Shown one piece after another: positions 53,542-61,540 of a stretch of DNA of 64,000 nucleotides (the first letter of the stretch is position 1; every line of letters begins with the position of its first letter). The DNA is from Rhodospirillaceae bacterium (lineage in GTDB: Bacteria > Pseudomonadota > Alphaproteobacteria > Dongiales > Dongiaceae). The stretch lies in contig JADJQM010000001.1 in NCBI GenBank assembly GCA_016712715.1, positions 434,001-498,000 of the forward strand, written 5' to 3'. The position numbers and the translations under genes were made by a program. A model generated the notes under the pieces. That model saw only the letters and a program-made list of their open reading frames with translations, was not told where the DNA came from and made no database searches.

Positions 53542-54369
53542 TTGCCGATATCGGTCGCCCTCAGATACCTGTGGCTCGCGGCGCTCTTTGTGCTGCTGGG
53601 TCTGCCGGCCGCCAACGCCGATCCCGTCGTACCGCCGCTCACCGGCCGCGTGGTCGATCTCGCTGATGTGCTGACCAGCGCCGCCGAGCGCGACCTCACG
53701 ACCCAATTGGCTAAGGTCGAGCAGAAGACCGGGACCCAGATCGTCGTGGCGATCCTGCCCGACCTTGGCCGCTATTCGATTGAAAGCTGGGGGCTGGCCC
53801 TCGGCCGCACCTGGAAGATCGGCCGTCCCGGCAAGGATGATGGCATCGTCATTGTCCTCGCACCCAAGGATCGCGAGATCCGCATTGAGGTCGGCTACGG
53901 ACTTGAAGGTCGCGTCACCGACGCCACGGCGCACCAGATCATCCAGCGCTACATGCTGCCGGCGGCGCGCGAGGGACGTTATGCGACGGGTCTCGACGCC
54001 ACCATCGGCGCCCTCGAGCGCGTGATCGTCGATCCGAGCGTCCCTGTGCCCGCAGTTTCGGCGCCGTTCAGGTATGGCAATGTGATTATCGTCGTTCTGT
54101 TCGGCGGCATGGCCGTCCTTGTTCTTATCGGCATGGTGATGAGCATCGGTACCCGGCGTGAGCAGGTCTACCCTGCGCGCCCCGACGAACGATCGGACAG
54201 TGTATTCGACAACAACAACCATGGCGGTTGGACCTGGAATTCAGGATCAGGTTCAAGTTCCAGTTCGAATTCGATAAGCTTCGGCTCCTCCTCATCTAGC
54301 AGCAGCGGCTCTTCCTTCAGAGGTGGTGGCGGTTCCTTTGGCGGCGGGGGAGCGAGCGGCAAATGGTGA
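53542..54369 (+). CDS. TPM-domain (YgcG-like) membrane protein 1
   Basis: A 275-residue protein with a signal peptide (start TTG; hydrophobic WLAALFVLLGLPAANA) and then a TPM domain (residues about 35-165): LTGRVVDLADVLTSAAERDL, KTGTQIVVAILPDL, GKDDGIVIVLAPKDREIRIEVGYGLEGRVTDA. One membrane helix (about 180-200) follows, then a serine/glycine-rich tail ending GGGGSFGGGGASGKW. The domain faces the periplasm, and the flexible tail is typical of the YgcG family. It follows lemA by 9 bases and overlaps the next TPM gene by 7 bases. Confidence 0.88.
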   Translation: MPISVALRYLWLAALFVLLGLPAANADPVVPPLTGRVVDLADVLTSAAERDLTTQLAKVEQKTGTQIVVAILPDLGRYSIESWGLALGRTWKIGRPGKDDGIVIVLAPKDREIRIEVGYGLEGRVTDATAHQIIQRYMLPAAREGRYATGLDATIGALERVIVDPSVPVPAVSAPFRYGNVIIVVLFGGMAVLVLIGMVMSIGTRREQVYPARPDERSDSVFDNNNHGGWTWNSGSGSSSSSNSISFGSSSSSSSGSSFRGGGGSFGGGGASGKW

Positions 54370-55151
54370 CAATCCGCCTGCGTCATTTTCTCATTCTTCT
54401 GGCGACCCTCGTCATGGTCATGGGCGGCCTGGCGCGTGCCGAGGATCCGCCGCTGCCGGCCCTGACCGGCCGCGTCATCGACCGTGCGAACATTCTCTCG
54501 GACGCCACCGAGGCGGCCCTGTCGGCGCGCATCGAGGCGCATGAACAATCTACGACCAACCAGATCGTGATCGTGACCTTGCCCGACCTCATGGGTCGGC
54601 CGATCGAGGATTGGGGGCTGATGCTGGGGCGAAGCTGGGGAATCGGCCAGCAGGGCAAGAATAACGGAATCGTCTTCCTAGTGGCCCCCAATGACCGCGA
54701 ATTGCGCATCGAGGTGGGCTACGGGCTGGAAGGCGATCTCACCGATGCCACCGCCAATGCCATCATCCAGTCCGACGTCATCCCGCTGTTCAAGCGTGGT
54801 GACATGGAAGGCGGGGTCCGGGCGGGCCTCGAGGCGATCCTCGCGGTCCTGAGCGGTGCCGAACGGGTGCCGGCACAGACGACTGCATCCAGTGATGCCA
54901 TCGATTGGCAGAACATGGCTGAGAATCTGGTGCCTTTCGCGGCTGTCGGTTGCTTCTTTGCCATCTCCTTCCTGCTGAGCCTGCGCCGCCGTTGGGACAA
55001 GAAGCGTCGGCGCTATGTCTGGTATGTCGAGGCCAGCAGTCGCTCAGGATCGCGTTCCGGTTCCTATGGTTCAAGCAGTGGCCGTTCCGGCGGTGGCTTC
55101 TCCGGTGGTGGCGGCTCGTTCGGCGGCGGTGGCGCCAGTGGCAAGTGGTAA
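54363..55151 (+). CDS. TPM-domain (YgcG-like) membrane protein 2
   Basis: A 262-residue paralogue of the preceding gene: signal peptide (FLILLATLVMVMGGLARA), TPM domain with LTGRVIDRANILSDATEAAL, GKNNGIVFLVAPNDRELRIEVGYGLEGDLTDA, one membrane helix (LVPFAAVGCFFAISFLLSL, about 180-198), a basic stretch and a serine/glycine-rich end. The last 15 residues are the same as in its neighbour, which points to a recent tandem copy. It overlaps the first TPM gene by 7 bases and precedes a third TPM gene by 27 bases. Confidence 0.88.
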   Translation: MVTIRLRHFLILLATLVMVMGGLARAEDPPLPALTGRVIDRANILSDATEAALSARIEAHEQSTTNQIVIVTLPDLMGRPIEDWGLMLGRSWGIGQQGKNNGIVFLVAPNDRELRIEVGYGLEGDLTDATANAIIQSDVIPLFKRGDMEGGVRAGLEAILAVLSGAERVPAQTTASSDAIDWQNMAENLVPFAAVGCFFAISFLLSLRRRWDKKRRRYVWYVEASSRSGSRSGSYGSSSGRSGGGFSGGGGSFGGGGASGKW

Positions 55152-55178
55152 GGCGGCAATCGGAATGAGGTATCAGGC

Positions 55179-55791
55179 ATGATCGGCGAACAAGCGCGAC
55201 AACGCATCGAGGCGGCCATCGCGGCGGTGGAACAGCAATCGCGGGCCGAACTGGTGGCGGTCATCGCCCGGCGTGCCGGCGAATACCGCGTCACCGGCCT
55301 GGCCCTCGCCACGATCGGTGCGTTCCTGGCCGGCTTCCTCGCCTGGCTGCTGCTGCCCTGGTCCAGCACGGGCGATGTGCTGCTGGCGGAGTTCGCCGTC
55401 TTTCTAGTACTGCTGGCGCTCCTTGAGCTGACACCTCTCGGTGACTGGCTGACGCCTGCTTCCCTCAAGGCCGAAGCGGCACGACGTCTCGCTCGGGCCA
55501 TCTTTTTGAACGAAGGGCCTCACCGACACCGCCGAGCGCAACGCGGTGCTGTTCTTCGTGAGCCTGGCCGAGCATCATGTCGAGATCATCGCCGATCGCG
55601 GCATCCATGGCCGCGTCACGCCGGGCGAATGGCAGGCCATCGTCGATGCCTTCTCGGGCGAGGTTCGGGCGGGTGCAGTGGAGGCGGGGTATCAAGGGGC
55701 GATCGCGGCCCTGGGCACCATCCTCGCCACGCATTTTCCCAGCGACGGAAAGCCCCGCAACGAACTCGGCAATCGCCTTATCCAGTTATGA
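55179..55791 (+). pseudogene. TPM-domain protein 3, one frameshift as sequenced
   Basis: The third TPM-type gene of the lemA set, about 203 residues once repaired and without a signal peptide. It has two adjacent membrane helices (about 43-85: LALATIGAFLAGFLAWLLL and LLAEFAVFLVLLALLEL), a start reading EQARQRIEAAIAAVEQQSRAELVAVIARRAG, and a C-terminal part with VLFFVSLAEHHVEIIADRGIHGRV. This is the 'TPM_phosphatase' layout usually paired with LemA. One extra G in the GGG run at 55515-55517 breaks the frame between NEG and LTDTAERNAV; removing it restores a continuous protein. Its last six bases overlap the convergent cyclase gene. Confidence 0.82.
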
Positions 55792-56832
55792 GGCCTCGGC
55801 TACCACCCGGTTGCGGCCCTCATGTTTGGCGCGGTAGAGCGCCTGATCGGCCCGGGTCACGAAGCTCTCCAGCGATTCCCCGAGGCGATAGCGCGCAACA
55901 CCGACCGAGACGGTGACGGCGCCATAGACCTGGCCGGTGGTGCGGTTCTTCAGGGACTGGGCGCCAAGTGCCACCCGGAACTTGTCCGCCTTGTCGACGG
56001 CATCGAACATCTTGGTGAGCGGCATCAGCACCGCGAATTCTTCGCCTCCATAACGCGCAGCACTGTCCTGTCCGGTGATCGCCTGCTTCAGCTTGCTGCC
56101 GACCAGCTTCAGCACTTGGTCGCCGACACGGTGCCCGAAACTGTCGTTGAACTTCTTGAAATGGTCGATGTCGATCATCATCAGACAGAGATCTGATCGC
56201 TGCTCGGTCGCCTGCTGCGCGCGGAACTGGATCGAGAGATCGAAGCTCTTGCGGTTGCCAATACCGGTCAAGGCATCGGTGAGCGCATCGCGCCGCGCCG
56301 CATCGAGCCGCGTCTGCAAGGCGGTGATCTTGCCCGAGCTCTGCTTCAACTGCGCTTCCAGCGCCTGGTTCTTCTGGCCGATGAGCTTGGTGGCGTTGAT
56401 CAGTTCGCCGACCAGGTCGCGCATGGCGCCGGCCTCGATCCGCCCGGTGCCGAGCGACCCGCTGGCCTTGGTCAGGGTCTTGCCGAACTCATTGGCATCA
56501 AGACCCGCCTGCGCCACCTGACGAATGACGTCTGCCAGGGTGGTCTGCAGCTCGTCGCCGGTCTGCTGCATTCGCTCTTCGGCACTTTGCTCGCGGAAGT
56601 ATTTGTCGAACAGCTCCTGGATATTGCTCGACGAGATGGTCTTGCCGCTCAGCAGCAGGGCATCGAGGTCGCGCTTCAGATCTGGCACCGAGCCCGCCAG
56701 ATAATTGTACCAGACGCAAAAATTGCCGGGTGTGGGCGAGATTTCCCGCATTGCCATCTCGGCGATGGCCGTGGCTGCATGTTGAGTCGCCGTATCGACG
56801 TCCTCAATCATGAAGATTGGTGCTTGAGCCAT
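55786..56832 (-). CDS. Diguanylate cyclase (GGDEF domain)
   Basis: A 348-residue soluble protein. The N-terminal ~170 residues are helical with no recognised domain (AIAEMAMREISPTPGNFCVWYNYLAGSVPDL). A coiled coil (QKNQALEAQLKQSSGKITALQ) follows, and then a full GGDEF domain (about 185-345) with DALTDALTGIGNRKSFD, MIDIDHFKKFNDSFGHRVGD and an active GGEEF in RYGGEEFAVL. The RxxD inhibitory site is missing (TGQD in its place), so product inhibition should be weak. The start at 56832 gives MAQAPIFM; the frame stays open upstream but there it runs against the MlrC gene. It overlaps the convergent TPM gene by 6 bases. Confidence 0.88.
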   Translation of the reverse strand: MAQAPIFMIEDVDTATQHAATAIAEMAMREISPTPGNFCVWYNYLAGSVPDLKRDLDALLLSGKTISSSNIQELFDKYFREQSAEERMQQTGDELQTTLADVIRQVAQAGLDANEFGKTLTKASGSLGTGRIEAGAMRDLVGELINATKLIGQKNQALEAQLKQSSGKITALQTRLDAARRDALTDALTGIGNRKSFDLSIQFRAQQATEQRSDLCLMMIDIDHFKKFNDSFGHRVGDQVLKLVGSKLKQAITGQDSAARYGGEEFAVLMPLTKMFDAVDKADKFRVALGAQSLKNRTTGQVYGAVTVSVGVARYRLGESLESFVTRADQALYRAKHEGRNRVVAEAS

Positions 56833-56964
56833 TGCGAGTCGTTGTCCCCTATACCCGGCAGCGCGTGAGGATTTCACAAAGCCCCTGCTGCGCCAAGAGT
56901 TGATTATCTTCCCAAAATCTTCATGGTTGTCCCCGGATAGATATGCGTTGAAGGAATTTGAGAC

Positions 56965-58464
56965 ATGGCGCGGATTGCGATCGGCGGTTTCCAGCATGAG
57001 ACGAACACCTTCGCCCCGGTGAAGGCGAGCTATGCCGATTTCGAGCAGGCCGATGGCTGGCCGGGCCTGACCAGGGGCGATGCCCTGTTCGAGACCTTCC
57101 GTGGCATCAACCTCCCTCTGCCGGGCTTCATCGACCAGGCCAAGGCCCTGAGCCATGACCTCATCCCATTGCTGTGGTGCTCGGCCTCGCCCTCGGCCCA
57201 TGTCGAACGCCAGACGTTTGAACGCATCGCCGCCGACCTCCTGCACATGATCGGCCAGCAATCGAAGCTCGATGCGCTCTATCTCGACCTCCACGGCGCC
57301 ATGGTGACCGAGCATCACCAGGACGGGGAGGGCGAACTGCTGGAACGTATCCGCGCCATCGTCGGCCCGGCCCTGCCGATCGTGGTGAGCCTCGATCTCC
57401 ACGCCAACCTCACCGAGCGCATGCTGCGCCATGCCTCAGCATTGGTCGTCTGCCGGACCTATCCGCATGTCGACCTCGCTGAGACCGGCGCCCGCTCGGC
57501 CGATCTTCTCGACCGGCTGCTGCGCCACGGGCCGCTGGCCAAGGCCATGCGCCGCGCCGACTTCCTGGTGCCCTTGCCTTGGCAATGCACGCTCATCAAC
57601 CCGGCCGCCGCGCTCTACCGTGTGGTGGGTGAGGCCGAGGCGCCGGGTCGTGCCGTCAGTGCCTCCTTTGCTTTCGGTTTTCCCCCCGCCGATATCGCCG
57701 AATGCGGTCCGGCCATTGTCACCTATGCCGAGAACGCGGCACAGGCTGAGCTGGAAGCCGACCGGTTGATCGGCATGGTCAATGCGGCCGAGAAGGACTT
57801 CGCCGGCAAAATCTGGCAGAAGGACGAGGCGGTCCGCTATGCGATCGCCAAGAGCCATACAGCCGGCCGGCCGATCATTTTGGCCGATACCCAGGACAAC
57901 CCCGGCGCCGGCGGCAATTCGGACTCCGTCGATCTGCTTGAAGCCCTTGTCAGCCTGCAGGCCGAAGGCGCTATCTTCGCCAATCTTTATGATCCCGAGA
58001 CGGCGCGCATCGCCCATGAAACCGGCCTTCATGGCACCTTCGAGCGCGGCATCGGCGCCTGGTGCGGCTCGCCGGGGCTGGAGAAATTCCGTGGTCGCTT
58101 CAAGGTGCTGGCCCTGGGCGACGGCAGCTTCAAGGCGACCGGCCCCTTCTATCGCGGCAATCACATGCAGTTGGGGCCGATGGCCCTGCTTGGTATCGGC
58201 GGCACCAGGATCGTCGTCACCAGCCGGAAGCAGCAGGCTGCTGACCAGGCGATGCTGCGCCATGTCGGCGTCGAGCCGACCGAGGCCAAGATCCTCGCGT
58301 TGAAGAGCTCGGTGCATTTTCGCGCCGATTTCCAGCCGATCGCCGAAGAGATCCTGATCGTGGCGGCGGCCGGTGACAACCCGGTCGACAATCGCGCGCT
58401 GCCCTACAAGCATCTGCGCAAAGGCCTGCGCCTGATGCCGCTCGGCGAGGCCTTTGCCGGCTAA
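56965..58464 (+). CDS. M81-family metallopeptidase (MlrC-like)
   Basis: A 499-residue protein of the MlrC family (DUF1485 plus MlrC C-terminal domain). The start MARIAIGGFQHETNTFAP is the family signature. LYLDLHGAMVTEHHQDGEGELL and VVSLDLHANLTERM supply the metal ligands, and ILADTQDNPGAGGNSDSVDLLEAL is the conserved C-terminal motif, with GNHMQLGPMALL near the end. MlrC was named from microcystin breakdown, but most members have unknown peptide or amide substrates. The gene stands divergent from the cyclase (132 bases apart), and a repeat follows its stop. Confidence 0.9.
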   Translation: MARIAIGGFQHETNTFAPVKASYADFEQADGWPGLTRGDALFETFRGINLPLPGFIDQAKALSHDLIPLLWCSASPSAHVERQTFERIAADLLHMIGQQSKLDALYLDLHGAMVTEHHQDGEGELLERIRAIVGPALPIVVSLDLHANLTERMLRHASALVVCRTYPHVDLAETGARSADLLDRLLRHGPLAKAMRRADFLVPLPWQCTLINPAAALYRVVGEAEAPGRAVSASFAFGFPPADIAECGPAIVTYAENAAQAELEADRLIGMVNAAEKDFAGKIWQKDEAVRYAIAKSHTAGRPIILADTQDNPGAGGNSDSVDLLEALVSLQAEGAIFANLYDPETARIAHETGLHGTFERGIGAWCGSPGLEKFRGRFKVLALGDGSFKATGPFYRGNHMQLGPMALLGIGGTRIVVTSRKQQAADQAMLRHVGVEPTEAKILALKSSVHFRADFQPIAEEILIVAAAGDNPVDNRALPYKHLRKGLRLMPLGEAFAG

Positions 58465-58469
58465 GAGTT

Positions 58470-58558
58470 CCCCTCACCCCATAGGGGCGAGGGGCTATGG
58501 ATCGAACTCGGTGGAAACTCCCTCGCCCCGCTTGCGGGGAGAGGGTCGGGGTGAGGGG
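58470..58558. repeat. REP-like palindromic repeat between convergent genes
   Basis: 11-base perfect outer arms (58470-58480 with 58548-58558) enclose a second GC-rich hairpin with one mismatch (near 58520-58545). It is of the ccctcaccccg...cggggtgaggg class common in proteobacterial intergenic regions. It separates the ends of the MlrC and methyltransferase genes and may end both transcripts. Confidence 0.8.
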
Positions 58559-58560
58559 GC

Positions 58561-59371
58561 TTACTTGGCCTTCTCCGCTACCAGCAGCACGTAATCGCCC
58601 AGCGCATCGCTATAGGGTGCGGTTGCTGCGGCGAAGTGTCCGGTGCTCAGATCCTCGTCCAGTCGCGCAAGGCCCTGGCCCCACTTCCTGCGCGAGGTCG
58701 AGGGCGGTGAAGGCGAAAATATTGCCGCGCACCTTGGCATCGAAATAAAGCTCCGGCCGGTGCTTGCCGCAATAGAGCACGAAGTCCACCGGCCGCTCGG
58801 GTACGTTGAACGGCACCAGTTCCGCAAGTTTCAGGCCCGCAACCGAAAGCGATGCCTCGATGCGCTCCCGGCTCGGCATGCGCTCGACCGCGCGGCGCAT
58901 CAGTTCCGGGAAATAGGCATTGAGCCAGAACTTCTCCGCCTGTTCCGGCAAAGCAGTAAAGGCGACGAAGCGGCCGCCCGGTTTCAGCACCCGGGCGATT
59001 TCCGAGAACACCGCGTTGAAATCATCAAGATGGTGCAGGGTCATGGTGCAGAAGGCGCCGGCGAAGCTCCGGTCGGCGAAGGGCAGGGCCTCGGCCTGGC
59101 CGGCGATCCAGTCGAGACGCGGTTCCTTCGCGCGTGCCCGCCGCAGCATCAGCGTCGATTGATCGAGGCCGATGGTGACCACGTTCCGGTCGGCGACCGC
59201 GATCGTATAGTTGCCGGTGCCGCAGCCGATATCGAGCACAGGCTGCGGAAACTCGACTTGCAGCAACTTGGCGATCTCGCTGGCAAGCGTCGGATCGGCG
59301 CGCCTCGTGCGGTCATAGCCGCTGCCGATCCTGTCATAGATGGCGCTGGGTGTGCGGTTGTAATCGGTCAT
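58561..59371 (-). pseudogene. Class I SAM-dependent methyltransferase, one frameshift as sequenced
   Basis: A methyltransferase of about 270 residues: RTPSAIYDRIGSGYDRTRRADP, SAM motif I VLDIGCGTGNYTIAVA, FADRSFAGAFCTMTLHHLDD and VLKPGGRFVAFTALPEQAE, the UbiE/type-11 plan. One extra C in the CCCC run at 58679-58682 (plus strand) shifts the frame near the end; removing it gives DLAQEVGQGLARLDEDLSTG and an end at VLLVAEKAK. The ATG at 59371 overlaps the repaired stop of the hydrolase gene (ATGA). The substrate is unknown. Confidence 0.8.
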
Positions 59372-60229
59372 GAATCGAGGAGCGCGATGACTGCCTGGGT
59401 GAGGGGGGGCGCCGGGATTGGCAAGATCGCGGGTGATCGAGAAATGATGCCGCTGCGGCACCACCATCAGCGTGCTATCGACACCCGCTTCCCTGAGCTT
59501 GGCCTGATAGTCGCGCGACTGGCCGATCCACAGCTCCGGCTCGTCACCACCGACCGCGACCAGGCATTTTGCCCTGGCGCGGATCGGCAGCAGCATGGGC
59601 GACAGCTGTGCCACATCGGTCGGCGTCAGGCGCACCTCATCCTGCACCGGGATGAGCGGGACGGGGGCCAGATCGTAGATACCGGTAATCAGGGCGGCGG
59701 CGCGGATGCTCTCAACGGGGAACGTCTCGCCCGTCCAATCATGTTGCAGGGCCATGGCGCAAATATGAGCGCCGGCGGAATTTCCGGCAAGGATCAGTCG
59801 GTCGGGATCGCCCCCCATTTCCGCCGCATGCCCACGCAGCCAGCGCAGGGCAGCCCTTGTCTGCGCCAGCAACTCGGACAAGGTGATGCTCGGGCAGAGG
59901 TCATAGCCCACCAGCACCACGGCGGCACCCGCCTCCAGCAGCGGCGGGGCGATGCTGGTGTAGTGCTCCTTGGAGAGAGCCCGCCAATAGCCGCCATGGA
60001 TCCAGACCAGGATCGGCGCATCCGGTTTCGCGGCCGGGAAGATATCCAGCTTCTGCCGCGGCCCTGGGCCATAGGCGATATCGAGCCGGGCACCGGGCCG
60101 GGCACGGACCTTGGCGGACAATTCCAGGTCTTCCGCCAGCCACTTTTCGTGATCAGGGACTGCGATTCTGGGCATGAATTGCTGGTTCAGCGTCTCGTTC
60201 GAGAGCGCCGCGAGGGTCACTTTGGGCAC
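59368..60229 (-). pseudogene. Alpha/beta hydrolase (arylformamidase-like), read into the next gene by a frameshift
   Basis: A hydrolase of about 286 residues, starting at a GTG preceded by an AGGTAGGGAC stretch. It has the WIHGGYWRALSKEHY motif, which is typical of kynurenine-formamidase-like enzymes, the nucleophile in LAGNSAGAHI, and the late QRHHFSI histidine. As sequenced it runs on without a stop into the methyltransferase. The cause is a seventh G in the run at 59403-59409 (plus strand): with six, the protein ends ...TQAVIALLDS and stops at 59368-59370, overlapping the next ATG. The apparent two-domain fusion is thus probably an artefact. A kynurenine pathway role is possible, but no other kyn gene is near. 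Confidence 0.8.
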
Positions 60230-60239
60230 CGTCCCTACC

Positions 60240-60345
60240 TTAAGTGATTGATTTGCAGCATAATTGACAGGCGATCGTAAAAAGTCCAGAACTCCATGAC
60301 GATACTTGATGGTATCTGGATACCGCTCTGTTAAGTGATTGATTT
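60240..60345. promoter_or_regulatory. 15-base direct repeats upstream of rplM
   Basis: The sequence ttaagtgattgattt occurs exactly twice, at 60240-60254 and 60331-60345, 91 bases apart. Both copies lie in the 240-base gap between the divergent hydrolase and rplM genes. They could be a regulator's binding sites or remains of a small duplication. No known ribosomal-leader structure is evident to me. Confidence 0.55.
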
Positions 60346-60468
60346 TGTTGAGTGACTAGAACAGCAACCGCAACAAAGCCGTTGACAGCCGGCGCCACTC
60401 CCTTTATCACCCGCTGCGAGAGCGAAGGGGCGGTCCCTTCGACGGCAATAACGCTTGAGTGAAGTGTC

Positions 60469-60933
60469 ATGAAGACCTTTTCCGCGAAGCCTGCCGAGGT
60501 AGTGAAGAAGTGGGTCCTGATCGATGCCGAAGGCGTCGTTCTGGGTCGACTGGCGTCGATCGTCGCCAATCACCTCCGCGGCAAGCACAAGACCACCTTT
60601 ACGCCGCATGTCGATTGCGGTGACAACATCATCATCATCAACGCGGAGAAGGTCCGTGTCACCGGCAAGAAGCTGGAAGACAAGATCTTCTATTACCACA
60701 CCGGTCATCCGGGCGGCATCAAGGAGCGTTCCTGGGGCAAGATCCTCAGCAGCAAGCATCCCGAACGCCTGATCATCAAGGCCGTCGAGCGCATGGTCCC
60801 CCGTGGACCGCTCGGCCGTGCCCAGATGAAGAACCTGCGCGTGTATGCCGGCACGGCGCACCCGCATGAGGGCCAGACGCCCGTGACGCTCGACGTCGCC
60901 GGCATGAACCCGAAGAACAAGAGGATTGCGTAA
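60469..60933 (+). CDS. rplM: 50S ribosomal protein L13
   Basis: Ribosomal protein L13, 154 residues, complete. It has the usual start (KTFSAKPAEVVKKWVLIDAEGVVLGRLAS), HLRGKHKTTFTPHVDCGDNIIIINAEKVRVTG and the L13 signature VERMVPRGPLGRAQMKNLRVYAG. It is followed after two bases by rpsI, the usual two-gene operon. The reading frame is clean, unlike several genes on both sides. A long leader (about 240 bases) with a 15-base direct repeat lies upstream. Confidence 0.97.
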   Translation: MKTFSAKPAEVVKKWVLIDAEGVVLGRLASIVANHLRGKHKTTFTPHVDCGDNIIIINAEKVRVTGKKLEDKIFYYHTGHPGGIKERSWGKILSSKHPERLIIKAVERMVPRGPLGRAQMKNLRVYAGTAHPHEGQTPVTLDVAGMNPKNKRIA

Positions 60934-60935
60934 TC

Positions 60936-61433
60936 ATGGCGCAAGAACCGCAGAAGATTACTGACCTGAAGGATCTCCGTACCGCCGCCCGTGGCGTGGT
61001 TGCAGAGACCGTCGCCGCGCCCAAATACGAGCGCAAGGTCGATGCCCAGGGCCGCTCCTATGCGACCGGCAAGCGCAAGGACGCCATCGCCCGCGTCTGG
61101 ATCAAGCCGGGCTCCGGCAAGATCCAGGTCAACGGCCGCGATGTGACGGTCTATTTCGCCCGCCCCGTGTTGCGCATGATGATCAACCAGCCGTTCGGCG
61201 TCGTGAACCGCGCTGGCCAGTTCGATGTCGTCGTCACCGTCGTCGGTGGTGGCCTGTCGGGCCAGGCAGGTGCCGTGCGTCACGGCATCAGCAAGGCGCT
61301 GACCTACTTCGAGCCCGATCTGCGTGGCGCGTTGAAGGCAGAGGGCTTCCTGACCCGCGACAGCCGTACCGTCGAGCGCAAGAAGTACGGCCGTGCGAAA
61401 GCCCGCCGTAGCTTCCAGTTCTCGAAGCGCTAA
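60936..61433 (+). CDS. rpsI: 30S ribosomal protein S9
   Basis: Ribosomal protein S9, 165 residues, with the alphaproteobacterial N-terminal extension (about 35 residues). The core starts RSYATGKRKDAIARVWIKPGSGKIQVNGRD, has GGGLSGQAGAVRHGISKAL and ends in the basic KKYGRAKARRSFQFSKR tail that reaches the P-site tRNA. It lies two bases after rplM. A strong terminator follows, so argC has its own promoter or depends on read-through. Confidence 0.97.
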   Translation: MAQEPQKITDLKDLRTAARGVVAETVAAPKYERKVDAQGRSYATGKRKDAIARVWIKPGSGKIQVNGRDVTVYFARPVLRMMINQPFGVVNRAGQFDVVVTVVGGGLSGQAGAVRHGISKALTYFEPDLRGALKAEGFLTRDSRTVERKKYGRAKARRSFQFSKR

Positions 61434-61472
61434 GCGCGTCTACCAGCCCCGACCACTTCACTGGGGTTTGGC

Positions 61473-61502
61473 AAAAGGGGTGCGCATTGCGCACCCCTTT
61501 TT
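61473..61502 (+). terminator. Rho-independent terminator of rplM-rpsI
   Basis: A 13-base stem (aaaaggggtgcgc with gcgcacccctttt) with a 3-base loop and a T run lies 40 bases after rpsI. Its A-rich left arm would also allow it to act on the other strand. Confidence 0.94.
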
Positions 61503-61540
61503 CTTTGGGCAATATCCACCGCCATATTGCAGAGGATCAA

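Noticed and set aside
55786..57432. A longer version of the diguanylate cyclase starting at 57432
   Set aside because: The extra 200 codons run antisense to the well-supported MlrC gene and have no domain; the ATG at 56832 gives a sensible protein.
58610..60229. A real bifunctional hydrolase-methyltransferase
   Set aside because: Removing one G from the run at 59403-59409 gives each gene a natural end and start with an ATGA overlap, so the fusion is most likely a sequencing artefact.
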